DNA from: Bremia lactucae
Lineage: Eukaryota; Oomycota; Peronosporomycetes; Peronosporales; Peronosporaceae
DNA: 64,000 nt
NCBI RefSeq assembly: GCF_004359215.1
Contig: NC_090610.1
Coordinates: forward strand, 9,331,132-9,395,131
Direction of reading: 5' to 3'
Made by a program: the position numbers and the translations under genes. How positions within the stretch are numbered: the stretch's first letter is position 1; each line of letters opens with the position of its first letter. Below, piece by piece: positions 43,739 through 53,935 of this stretch. The notes beneath the pieces are model-generated. The model saw nothing but the letters and a program-made list of their open reading frames with translations. It had not been told where the DNA came from and ran no database searches.

Positions 43739-43791
43739 TCCACTTCAGCGAAGGCTTAGTCTCATAACATTCAGGGGTAGATTGACTACGA

Positions 43792-43800
43792 GTGCTACCA
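43792..43800 (-). other. Primer-binding site of D-minus, TGGTAGCAC
   Basis: Minus-strand TGGTAGCAC two bases after the LTR end at 43803. Confidence 0.75.
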
Positions 43801-43802
43801 GG

Positions 43803-44210
43803 TGTAGCGGGGCTACCTCGCTCCTAAAGTCAGAGAAAGAGTTTTAGACTCAGAGAGTCCCTTAGTTATATAGAACTAAGGGATTTAACAACTCAGGGAG
43901 TCGTACAAGCTGGAAACGCTTAATGAAGGGCTCGAAGAACCAAGTGGCAACTAGTGCCCAAGAGTATATACCTTAGAAAGACTTTAATCTCTTACAGATC
44001 AATGCGCAAGCCTTAGGAAGGCACCTAGCGCTTTAAGATCAAATGGGGAATTGCACTTTATTTAATTATTTAGTCTAAAACCTTACTCTAGCTAATCTGA
44101 AAAAGTCGATTTCGGCCGCCAATTATTTTAGAAAAGGATAAAAGGGTATATTACCCATAAGGTAAATGTACCACAAGAACGGTTCTCCAACCGATGTGTG
44201 CCCCGTTACA
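43803..44210 (-). repeat. LTR-D, complete, minus strand
   Basis: 408 bp. On the minus strand it starts TGTAACGGGGCACAC and ends GCCCCGCTACA. The internal GTGCCTTCCTAAGGCTTGCGC and GGGCACTAGTTGCCACTTGG blocks identify family D. Confidence 0.85.
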
Positions 44211-44427
44211 ATTAGATTCGCTTGCACCCGCCATTGCAAGCTTTGAAAGTGGAAAAAAACTCAATTTTTTTTTGCGATCTCGAAATGACAAAACACCTCT
44301 TTTTGGTGAACGCCAAACGCATGAAGAGCAAGGTTCATATCTGCATCTAGTGTCTAAGTCTGCTACAGAAAACTGCACTTCTCTTCCACCACCTTATGTA
44401 GGCACGCCCACACTTCAATTTATCTAG
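44211..44427 (+). pseudogene. Possible gene end cut by LTR-D
   Basis: The frame right after the LTR reads SLAPAIASFESGKKLNFFLR.. to PPPYVGTPTLQFI and a stop. It looks protein-like but the family was not recognised. Its start would lie inside the LTR, which suggests a truncated gene or a last exon. Confidence 0.25.
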
Positions 44428-44719
44428 CGCTAAGCTGTTTTGTAACCATAACATTGTGTATAACTATGTGCTGTGCACTGGGGCAAAAGGAAAGCAAACA
44501 TGCCTAGCGCGAAGCCTGACACCGTGAAACGTATGGTTGACGAAACCCAATTTATAGCCTCTATGCACAATATCAGTAGCTACTCTTGCATTGAAGTATC
44601 GCAACGTCAGTTTGCTCACCTCCTTGTCCTTAACTCTCTTTTTGAGCAGCTATTAACACCTTTGTAAGTTTGGGAACTTTAAATCGCTCTCAGACTTCAC
44701 ATACTTTAACAGGGACACC
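44428..44719. other. Intergenic, no gene recognised
   Basis: One 64-codon frame (44473-44667) has no family resemblance. No repeat was recognised. Confidence 0.35.
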
Positions 44720-45186
44720 TCTGTGCGGATTCCGAAACGACGATACTTAAGTATAGGGTGTGGGATCTGGTTTATAGTGTTTGACAAGTCGCTTTTCCTT
44801 GTTGATAACTGATAAGAAGCACTTAATTTACCATTGTTGTACACGTCAATATTAGCCCCGATACGAAACACATGCCGAATCTCTTTACGATTTGTGGAGT
44901 CAATAATAAGTTTCCAAATGAATTTGAAGTGTGTCAGATATGTAATTTAGAGAGTCAAAAGAGAGCTCGCATATCAACTAAACCCGAGACGGTAATCATT
45001 ATGACATGTGGCGAATCATACAGAAATCCAAGAATACACAATTTGGTCAAGCTTCTCTTAACAGCACGGGCACCAGCAGTCTAATTTAGGATATTTCTTA
45101 CCTTCTGAGTCTGTATTACATCTGGCAGACGGTGATTATTGTATTTTGACTTGCTTGCTGTGCATTTCGCGGGTTGCAAGAGGAGT

Positions 45187-45200
45187 TCATTCTTCAATTC
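45187..45200 (+). promoter_or_regulatory. Oomycete initiator-like core, Gly/Tyr gene 2
   Basis: TCATTCTTCAATTC matches TCATTYYNCAWTTT at 13 of 14 positions, 38 bases before the ATG. It is conserved with copy 1. Confidence 0.6.
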
Positions 45201-45237
45201 CCATCGCTCCAACCAAGTCGCAAACACATTCTAAACG

Positions 45238-45540
45238 ATGTTTAACAAGTCAGCAATTGTTTTATACATGGCAAGTGCGGCCCTACATGGAAATACTGTC
45301 GATGCATCCGCCGAAGTCTCAGAAACATTGGGTCTGCTCGCCCTTGCAGCTGGTCTTTCCGGTGGCGTCGGCGTCGGCGTCAACGTTGGGTACCCCAATG
45401 GTGGTGGCTATGGATATGGACCAGGCGTGGGATACAACCCATACAACCCATACTACGGTGGTAATGTTGCCCCGGTCGGCAACAGCGGCAATTCGTACGC
45501 AACCGCTTCTGCGACTGCCTCCCGCAATCTGCGCGCATAA
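45238..45540 (+). CDS. Small secreted Gly/Tyr-rich protein, copy 2
   Basis: A 100-residue paralogue of 15380-15691. The signal peptide is nearly identical (MFNKSAIVLYMASAALHGN). Then come GLSGGVGVGVNVGYPNGGGYG, a shorter YNPYNPYYGGN region and the same SGNSYATASATASRNLRA tail. Differences cluster in the Tyr/Pro/Asn repeat, where copy 1 carries one extra unit, while the two ends are conserved. The function is unknown; a surface or matrix role is a guess from composition. Both copies are intact and share promoter sequence, so both may be expressed. Confidence 0.75.
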   Translation: MFNKSAIVLYMASAALHGNTVDASAEVSETLGLLALAAGLSGGVGVGVNVGYPNGGGYGYGPGVGYNPYNPYYGGNVAPVGNSGNSYATASATASRNLRA

Positions 45541-45670
45541 ATGGAGGGATAACCCTTCTACCATTCTCGTCACGTCTAACACTACATTTCAGTCGCGTAA
45601 CAAATGTTGTATATTGTAGTCGGTTGTCTTTTATTTCATAAATACATGTTTGAGCTGTAATTTCTGTGAC

Positions 45671-46675
45671 GGAATTCACTCCCAAGTAGATTGTTTGCGA
45701 TACATGTATATGGTAGAACTAATGTTTGCAGATTCATTTTGACAAGTGTAAAGCAATCAAAGCAACTAATTGCTTGTGTTTCGTATTTAATTTTTCGTGA
45801 CTGTGTCGGAGATATGGGCTTCAAAGTTTTGTCCCAATGCCCTGCAATTTCGGTACGGCGGTGATAAGCATGAGGTGAAGTACGTAGGTGGCTACAGTTC
45901 CGCTCCTTGTTTGGCTATATATCAGCTCATTTTTATCATTTATCAAACGGGATATCTGCACATTTTACCACTATCCCCCGTCGCTGCGGTAGTAAACAGA
46001 CCACTTTTTTCTTGGCGTCGTGCGTAATGCAAGGTCAGACACCCAGTCGCAAAAATAAACAGCCTCCTCGCTGAAGTGCTGCAAAATTTTGACAAGTGTT
46101 GGTGCAAGCGTTTCTGGTAGCAAGGCTGAGAGCACAAACGCCATCAAGACAATAAAATGGACTCCGGAGCATTGTCCTGAATGCAATGTCATATACTATA
46201 GTGCGGCATCGAATGAAAATATAAGGAGGATTTGCTTTAAATTTGAAATGGGAGAGCACTAAAGTCACATATCTGTGCATGCCAGTTGGAACGTTTAACT
46301 AGTTTTGAAAATATGGCACTGCCTTAGCTGCATCTGGATTTAAGAACCTGTAAACCCTTAAATTCAGATGAGGATAACTGAAACTCCTAGACGAGGTAGT
46401 ATAGACCTTTTCTTTAGGATCGAGATGAAATATACTAATTTAGCTTCGACGTAAATAATTCGAATATTCTACTCCTACCATTACTGCGCTCGTGAAAGAC
46501 TCCCCACTTCGCCTTCGGAATTAGCTGTCCCACGCTGCGTGATCTACTTTTGCCTCAGTAATTAAAATGTATTTTAATATTCCGCATGCATCTCACATTC
46601 TCTACCAAGGTCACGCAAAAGCACTTGCTACACCACGTATGATTTTGTATCTTCCGAATTTTGACAGCTTATACG
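45671..46675. other. Intergenic, no clear gene
   Basis: A 73-codon minus frame (46192-45971) has a hydrophobic start (VHFIVLMAFVLSALLPE) that could be a signal peptide, but nothing else supports it. The rest is AT-rich. Confidence 0.3.
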
Positions 46676-46699
46676 CTTGTAGGCGGGCACGTCGTAATG
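46676..46699 (-). repeat. Inverted tip of LTR-A
   Basis: TGTAGGCGGGCACGTCGTAA is the complement of the LTR-A end. It lies directly before the plus-strand LTR-A start at 46701, giving a head-to-head LTR junction. Confidence 0.6.
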
Positions 46700-47143
46700 A
46701 TGTAACGGGCTAAAGTTGCCCTAATGTTACACAGTCCCCATTAAGTACATTTGGTACTTAAGGGGATGGTCAAATACTAAATAATAGTAATTAGACCCAA
46801 CACTCGGGTGTGGTGCACATTTGTGACCAACCCTTGTGGATGTGATGCACATGGGTGCATTCACATTAGGAGGGATGACGGCTAGCGTCATCAGTTACGC
46901 GAGGTATCTACAAAGATACGCTCGCAATACATATTAAATAATATCTATAGAGATAACATTTTATTGGTACAAATAGGTATTTATATTTAATTCTATTAAA
47001 TATAGATCAGTCTGAAAATTACTACCTACTTGGTAAGTGCGCACGAGGAGACGGATTACCGCTCCCGTGACGTCGCTTCACCAGAGTTCTTAGTGTGTTG
47101 GGTGAGGTCGCTTGCGCGCCCACCACAACTACCTCACTGCACG

Positions 47144-47243
47144 NNNNNNNNNNNNNNNNNNNNNNNNNNNNNNNNNNNNNNNNNNNNNNNNNNNNNNNNN
47201 NNNNNNNNNNNNNNNNNNNNNNNNNNNNNNNNNNNNNNNNNNN
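47144..47243. other. Assembly gap, 100 N
   Basis: A run of exactly 100 N. It probably hides most of element A2. Confidence 0.95.
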
Positions 47244-47337
47244 TCGAGTGAACTAGCGGCGCGTAAAGCTGCTCGCAGTTCCTCTCTTCTCTTTAACGTA
47301 TTTATAAATGTAAATTCGTTCTTAAAGAGGGGGATGG

Positions 47338-47892
47338 TGTAACGCGCTAAAGTTGCCCTAATGTTACACAGTCCCCGTTGAGTACACTTGGTGTACTTAA
47401 GGGGATGGTCAATTACTAAATAATAGTAATTAGACCCAACACTCGGGTGTGGTGCACATTTGTGACCAACCCTTGTGGATGTGATGCACATGGGTGCATT
47501 CACATTAGGAGGGATGACGCCCAGCGTCATCCATGATGACGGCTAGCGTCATCAGTTACGCGAGGTATCTATAAAGATACGCTCGCAATACATATTAAAT
47601 GATATCTATAGAGATAACATTTTAATTGGTAAAAATAGGTATTTGTATTTAATTCTATTAAATATAAATCAGTCTGAAAACTACTTCCTACTTGGTAAGT
47701 GCGCACGAGGAGACGGATTACCGCTCCCGTGACGACGCTTAACCAGAGTACTTAGTGTGTTGGGTGAGGACGCTTGCGCGCCCACCACAACTGCCTCACT
47801 GCACGCAAGAGAAGCAGGTTTAACCGCTTCCTCGCTGTGCTAGGGTGTGTGACTAAGTAGAGCGTGGCCGCATTACGACGTGCCCGCCTACA
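47338..47892 (+). repeat. LTR-A, complete 3' LTR with internal duplication
   Basis: TGTAACGCGC...GTGCCCGCCTACA. The GATGACG..CGTCATC hairpin is present twice in tandem (47514-47532 and 47535-47553), accounting for the extra length over the 22518 copy. Confidence 0.85.
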
Positions 47893-47946
47893 AACTATTC
47901 TAGTTTTTACTGCAAGTATAGTCGATGTAGTTAACACAACCTAGAC

Positions 47947-48413
47947 TGTAATAGGGCACACATCGGTTAAACCGTTGGTGTGGGCATTTACTTGATGGGC
48001 AAAATACCCTTTTATCCAATCTTACATTGTTAGTTACTTAAATCCCATATATGATGGGTGAGAAATGTGGTCGCCGCCAGATATAAATCTGGCGGCCGAA
48101 ATAGATTTTAAATTAGGTAGGGTAAGATTTTTAGATTAAATAATTAAATATAGTGCAGTTCTCCTTTTGAACTTAAAGCGTCAAGTGCCTTTCTAAGGCT
48201 TGCGCATCGATCTGTAAGAGATAGAAGCCTTTTTAAGGTATATCCTCTTGGGCACTAGTTGCCACTTGGTTCTGCGAACCCCTAAATCCCATGAACTAGA
48301 ACTTTTATTGCTTGTACGACTCATTTAGTTGTTAAACCCATAAGTTAATAGAATTTAGTGACTCTCTGAGTTTGAATCCTTCCTCTGACTTTAGGAGCGA
48401 GGCAGCTCTTGTA
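47947..48413 (+). repeat. LTR-D, 5' LTR of D3
   Basis: About 467 bp, TGTAATAGGGCACAC to GCAGCTCTTGTA. The PBS expected after it is deleted: the text runs on directly to TCTATCTACGCC, which in D2 lies 20 bases further. Confidence 0.8.
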
Positions 48414-48457
48414 GTCTATCTACGCCTGAGTCTTTACAAGACTAAACCCTCACGAAA

Positions 48458-49520
48458 ATGGAAATGGTTCCAGAACTGTTAGAAGCGCAACACGCCGCTT
48501 ATGACAAGCTCAAAACTTTATTTGGGCTTGGAAACGTGGAATTTATTATATCCCAGGGACCAGAGGTCCCGCATGCAAGGCTTAAAGCCTTCATGCGATA
48601 CGAAGCCTCATTGATTGGTCAGGTACAGGACCACTTAGCGGCATCTATGCCAACCCGCTACATCTCTGTACCTGACTCATAGCCGAGGGCTCGCCCTCCA
48701 GTGTAAATGTGAAGACATTTGAGGGAAAGAGGGAAATAATCTCCCTTTTTAGATTAAGCAGATGGAAATGTTCATTGATTCCGCCTTGTTCTTAACAGAA
48801 CGGCAAAAGGTGGCTATGGGCATTTCCAAAGTTGGAAGTAGAGTCATGGAGTGGCCACTATCGTGCAGCACATCCATGAAGGACGCTTTGTTCGCTGAAA
48901 CAGCAGTTGACCAGCCTGTTCGCACCACCTGATCAGGCTTTTCGCATGCAAGCACGGCCCCTAGCAACTCAACAAGGTAAACGAACCTAGGGGATTTTGT
49001 CCGGGAGTTAGAACCCTCATTGCATCTATGCATCAAGACCCAGTGCAAGAAGCAATTGTCGTAACAATCTTTATGGGGGGGTCTCATTAGGGCGTTGCCC
49101 GGACGGAATTATTCCGATCTCATCCTGCTTCTTTCGAAGAGGCAGTTGCCATAGCGCTACGCGCTGAGTTTGACTTTGAGTCTGCTCGTTTTAGCACGCC
49201 TGTTGACCGAACAAGCTCTTCAAGCACATGGGTTCCGTCTAAAAGAGCGGAACCCATGGATCTAAGCCTCGTTAAGGAAGAAGAAGAGGCTCTTCAAGCT
49301 GTGGAACAGCATAAGACCATCGAAAGATCTCCAACTCCGACCTACATCAGAGATCTGGTACGGTGCGGGAAAACGTCGATACCCAGTAGGTGAGAGGCAC
49401 CCTACTGGGGAAGACCTAGGTTCTGTTGAATCTCTAGGAGGTGAGAATAAACAGAACCTAGCCTCAATTAGCTCGGTGCTGGTATGGGGCGAGAGTACAA
49501 GCCTAGCTTGTTAGTCGCTC
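48458..49520 (+). pseudogene. D3 gag
   Basis: 48458-48682 reads AAYDKLKTLFGLGNVEFIISQGPEVPHARLKAF and HLAASMPTRYISVPDS. After a stop it continues in pieces: QMEMFIDSALFLTERQK, MEWPLSCSTSMKDA, SLFAPPDQAFRMQAR. The zinc knuckle present in D-minus is lost here through a deletion near 49315-49330. Confidence 0.75.
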
Positions 49521-49539
49521 AAGCGACTACAAAGGGTTT

Positions 49540-50470
49540 GATAAGCCGCTGTCAAATTTAATTGACTCAGGAGCATCTTGCAATTATGCTCGACGCCTTT
49601 CCCTTAAGGGAAGTCTCCAATACGTTGAGGCGCTTAGAGCGCGTGAAGGTGATACAATCACTGTTCGCTTAACGACTGGGTCTCGTTACACTGTTCCCAA
49701 AGTTCCATTGAACTCAGGTATAAAGTTTCTGGACTTGGAAAGTATGGATCGCTGTCTCGTCCTTGATTTGGATTCGAGATATGATCTCATCCCTGGTATG
49801 GCCTGGTTAGAACACCACGAGCCATGGATCAATTGGAGGTCTAAGACCTTAGGCGCCACGCGCAATGTTTCTAGCATAGTTTTGGAGAGTCATGAGCCCA
49901 CCTTTGCTAGGCAACAAAAGCGCTATTGGCGCAGATCATTGAATGAGTTAGTCAGTGTTATAGACATTGTAATGTCTGAGTTAATAAACTCATGTGTTAA
50001 ATACATTTATTGTGAGCCCGACTCAGAAGAACGAAGTGGAACAGCACGTACTCTGTCGAGTAACACTCGTTGTAATAACGATTCACTGAATGCTGAAAGC
50101 ATTGTTGGGGGCCTAAGGCCGAGTCATCAAGGGTACAATATCCCTGAGATACGAGAAGTGACACGTCTAAGTCCCCGAGTATGGTCGGCCGAGGTGACAT
50201 CATACTGAGTGTCAGTAGTGACACTGTTGGCGGTTCGCTAGGACCTCAAGGGTGCAACATCCCTGAGATACGTGGAGTGGAACGTCTAAGTCCACCGAGT
50301 GTGGTCGGCTGAGGTGGCACAATACTGAGTGTCAATAGGGACACTATTGTCGTTTCGCCAGGGAATTTTGGGTCAAACCCTTCTAATACACGTGAAGCGA
50401 CACGTAAACGTTCGCTGGATATGGATGTTGAATTATCTAACTCCTTCTCGGATGTCAAATTAGACACCAT
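49540..50470 (+). pseudogene. D3 protease and linker
   Basis: LIDSGASCNYARRLSLKG (about 49558-49610) has the D-S-G-A motif. 49708-50208 is open and reads LGLESMDRCLVLDLDSRYDL-type sequence (here IKFLDLESMDRCLVLDLDSR) and AWLEHHEPWINWRSKTLGA. A 119-base tandem duplication follows (50127-50365). Confidence 0.75.
50127..50365. repeat. Tandem duplication, 2 x ~119 bp, in D3 linker
   Basis: Units start TCAAGGGTACAATATCCCTG (50127) and TCAAGGGTGCAACATCCCTG (50246). D-minus has one unit (near 41960). The units differ by several substitutions, so the duplication is not recent. Confidence 0.75.
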
Positions 50471-50748
50471 GTCTGGTTAAAGGTTTATACCCTCACAAAG
50501 TGATACGAGTGAGCAATTACATACGCTTGTGAATAGTGTAACCGGTGACATTGAGGGGGGAGTTAGCCTTGCGGCAATCCCTTCGTTACCTGCTCTTTTA
50601 GAGCTAGACGAAATGTCTATCGATGAGTAAGACCGAGCCTTAAAGGCTGGCGACTTATCGGAGATGGTGGTCATTCGCCCAACAATTGAGTTAACCTCAT
50701 CGTCACTTCTAGACGAAGCTTTCATGGACGACACAAAAGCTGCACTTA

Positions 50749-51660
50749 GTGCACGGAATGGGTCATCGATCCTCAAAGATCTTACGGATCCAATTTTATT
50801 CCTTGATTAAGGAATTTCAAGATGTGGTATGTAATAATCCACCATTTGTTTTATCTCCGGATAGAGGTGTCCGTCATGAAATTAACTTGGTTCCGGGAAC
50901 CGCATACTGTGTCACAAGACAATGGTCTTCACCAAGGAGCAGTGTGTTGTCACTGACAATTTATTTCGTGCTAAGAACGAGGCTGGAATGGTACGAGAGA
51001 GCAAATCTCCTCATTCGACACCCACATTTTGTGTCAGAAAGCCAAATGGTAAATAGCGCATTGTACATGCTTAAAATAAACTTAACGCTGCCACTATAAC
51101 AGCACAAACCCCATTCCTAGAAAGGAAGTTCATCATAATAATCTGGTGGGATTTACAATGTACAGTGCACTTGATTTTGTAGATAATTATTACCGACTGC
51201 TCATGCGAGCTAGCGATATCCCTCTTACAGCGGTTAGCACCCCAAGCGGTATGTTATGGGATTGGTTGGTTATGCCACAAGGGCTTTTTAACCCCCGGCA
51301 ACATTTAATCGTCTAGTGACGCAACTTTTCCGCCCTCATCGAGATTATGAACAGACTTGTTTCGATGACATTTTTGTCTATAGTCGTGAGGAGCAGGGTC
51401 GGTCGGATATGGAAAACCATTAGACCATTTGCGAGCTGTGCTCGAGTGTATGCGCACAAATAAATTGTATGCCAATACATCTAAATGCATTTTTGGCGCA
51501 GACGAGATTCCTTTTTTAGAATGCTTCATGGCCTTAGAGTGGATCCCGCTAAGGTAAATGCATAATGGCTTGGCCGGTTCCTAAAAACAAAAGGATTTGC
51601 GTAAGTGGTTGGGTCTCGCCAATTATTTACACAGATATAGCAAAATTGCGCTAATATGGC
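50749..51660 (+). pseudogene. D3 reverse transcriptase
   Basis: GVRHEINLVPGTAYCVTRQWSSP (about 50865-50935), MYSALDFVDNYYRLLMRASDIPLTAVSTPSGMLWDWLVMPQG (51158-51285), then CFDDIFVYS where YFDD is expected (about 51357-51385), NKLYANTSKCIFGADEIPFLE (51459-51520) and KWLGLANYLHRYSK (about 51602-51645). The Tyr-to-Cys change in the catalytic box, plus frameshifts, make it inactive. Confidence 0.8.
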
Positions 51661-52190
51661 TAGGCCATTATTTATTATCCTTAAAAGGATACAGAATGGT
51701 GCTGGACTAGCAGCGAACATAATGATTTTCGAGAAGTTAAGGATAGTCTTATCCATGCCCCGATCCTGGACATGCCAAATTCAAATTGGCCTTTTAGTGT
51801 CGTCTGTGACAAATCGAATTTTGTCATTGGCAGTGCTCTGATACAAACAGATGTAAAATGCGTGAACGTGTTATTACATTCGAGTCTAGACAGCGTAAAG
51901 CTGCGATAAAGAACTACCCAGTTCATGACAGAGAGTTAGTTGCCATGAAGTATGTTCTCGTCAAATGCAGAGTTCATCTGCTCGGCTATAAGCCGTTTGT
52001 GGTAAATACAGATCACGCTTCATTAGGAACTGCGACTTAGTCGCCTTATTTCTCACAGAGAATGGCCCAATGGCTATCCTTTTTCGCCGAATACAACTTC
52101 GAGTGTGAAGTATAATCCTGACGAGCAGAATGCTTTCACCGATGCGTTATCACGCAGGCCGGATTATGAGCTTACTCGTAACGACTATAA
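51661..52190 (+). pseudogene. D3 RNase H
   Basis: VVCDKSNFVIGSALI (about 51799-51843; the second Asp-context residue changed from Ala to Lys). Then RERVITFESRQRKAAIKNYPVHDRELVAMKYVLVKCRVHLLGYKPFVVNTDHASLGTAT and a stop at 52038. AQWLSFFAEYNFE follows. Confidence 0.8.
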
Positions 52191-52194
52191 TGTC

Positions 52195-53590
52195 GACTAT
52201 TCCTGAATTAATCCGTTCGGCTTACGCCAAGGATGAACAATGTGTAGCTCTGGTACGAGCTCTAAAGAGCACTGAATCGGGTTTTAGATTTGTGGCACAT
52301 TTGCGTGCAACGTTACATCGATTTCTATGGATAGAGACCTGTTGCTTTATTGCACAAACACTGCGGACCCTCCGCGTGTCGTTGTTCCTCATGATGAGGA
52401 TTTGAAGTACCGAATATCGAATCCTATACGAGTCACACGATACTGTCCTTGGTGGTCATCTCGGAAGAAAAAGACCCACGACTCTGTAAGCCAGATTTAT
52501 TAGTGGTCCAAAGTTTTTAAATGGGTCAGCACCTACGTTTGCTCATGGAAACTTGCCAACGGGGTAAATCCCCGGCACATGCTGCTGCGCCACTAGCAAG
52601 TCTGCCCGTGCCCAATGGGAGTTGGGAGTCCATTAGTATGGATTTTGTATTCGGTCAACCTAAAGATTCAGCCGGTCACTCCGGCATAGTGGTAATTGTT
52701 GAACGGATGAGCAAAATGGCTCACTTGGCGGCCGTGCCAAATTTCATTGATGGTGAAGGTACAGCAAGGCTGTTTATTGATCACGTGTTTCGACAACACG
52801 GTTTGCCAGTGGCAATTGTCTCTGATCGGGACCCCCGTTTCACGGGTAAGTTCTGAAAATCAATTTTCCGAGTGCTTGGCACCAGATTGGATATGTCCAC
52901 TGCGGACCATCCGCAGATTGATGGTCAATCTGAACGTGTCAATCGCGTCATTGGAGACGTTTTACGCAGCGTGTGTGCTCATACATTAAAGCGCTAGAGA
53001 TCAATGCTCCCAGTGGTAGAGTATGCGTTAGATAACGCTGTACATGCCTCTACCGGCTACACTCCGTTCTATGTCAACGGTCTCACCCACCCACGCGTTC
53101 CATTAACGATACCACTCCATGATTCAGGGCTTGCTGAGGGAGAATTAGCCGATAGACTTGCATATACAGCCCTGTCACCGTTCGGAAACAAGTAAGCGAA
53201 AGTCTCTTGACGCGATTTAGTGTCTTAAGACATGTAAGGGATACGATGGCCGATAGCCAAGACAAACAAAAAGAACAAGCAGATGTCAAAGAGAGAAGCT
53301 GTATTACTTCTTATATGGTCGGATACCATGTTTTACTAAATGCTAAAAATCTACCTACTAATTTGGTTTCCGCGGTCTTCAAGACCAAATTGCGCCCGCG
53401 CTTTATTAAACCATTAACGGTCGTGGCCAAGAAGGGCCTGGCTTATACGCTAAACCTTCCTAGCAAGCTGCGTACACGCCCAAAGTTCTACGTTGGCTTG
53501 CTTAAGCCATATCGGGACCCTTCTCATGTGGACTTAAAGGCGCTTGCGCCGAGACAGGCGGTCGTGCCGCACATTGATGCATCCTAACCA
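52195..53590 (+). pseudogene. D3 integrase
   Basis: MGQHLRLLMETCQRGKSPAH (52521 on, second Cys of the zinc site changed in context), SWESISMDFVFGQPKDSAGHSGIVVIVERMSKMAHLA, GEGTARLFIDHVFRQHGLPVAIVSDRDPRFTGKF (to 52856), LPVVEYALDNAVHASTGYTPFYVNGLTHPRVP (53004-53100). The barrel LRPRFIKPLTVVAKKGLAYTLNLP (53388-53460) follows, with GPF changed to KPL, then KFYVGLLKPYRDPSHVDLKALAPRQAV. Most of the core is open. Confidence 0.85.
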
Positions 53591-53769
53591 CGATGTCCAG
53601 CCGGTCCTCTAAACGAGGCTGCTAACGCTTTAGCGTTGAAAGACGGTCCGAACCGCCTCAAAAGAGCTCTCAACCCGAGCAAGGACCTCACAAAGAAGTT
53701 GAACCTCGTGTTTTAGAACATCAAAGGCTTCCGCGGTAATTTTGGCACCCTCCCGCGCTACTTGATGCG

Positions 53770-53935
53770 CGGGGAAACCTTCACTTTCATGTGGAGAAAC
53801 TTTAAAGCGACGTCGTCGTAAGGGTCAATACCAGTATCTGGTGTAGTGGCTAGGGTACTCCTCTCCTGAAAACTCTTGGGAGTTCGAGGTACTTCTTCGG
53901 CAAGAAACCCGTACGCCGTTGACGTTTTTGAGCGC
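53770..53935 (+). pseudogene. D3 chromodomain remnant
   Basis: LKRRRRKGQYQYLV, a stop, then WLGYSSPENSWEFEVLLRQET. Chromodomain aromatic positions are recognisable; a TGG appears as TAG. The minus-strand aORF-D ends inside it (53850). Confidence 0.65.

Larger units (their letters stand above)
38990..44210 (-). mobile_element. Element D-minus with inverted gag
   Basis: From 44210 leftwards: 5' LTR-D, PBS, gag block in the wrong (plus) orientation, then protease, RT with a large deletion, RNase H and integrase on the minus strand to about 39135. The pol end and the spacer after it reach about 38990. The aORF-D and 3' LTR are missing. Confidence 0.8.
44720..45670 (+). repeat. Segmental duplication, copy 2 (partner 14890-15800)
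   Basis: Same order of blocks as copy 1. The GAGACGGTAATCATTATGAC upstream block is at 44991. Confidence 0.85.
46701..47892 (+). mobile_element. Element A2: two LTR-A around an assembly gap
   Basis: 5' LTR-A from 46701 to the gap at 47144. After the gap, 94 bases match the spacer before the A1 3' LTR, including the purine tract AAAGAGGGGGATGG (47324-47337). LTR-A then runs 47338-47892 (555 bp, complete). The interior is not resolved. Confidence 0.75.

Noticed and set aside
45971..46192. Small secreted protein candidate on the minus strand
   Set aside because: Only a hydrophobic start supports it; no initiator, no homologue in the duplicated block, so it was not called.
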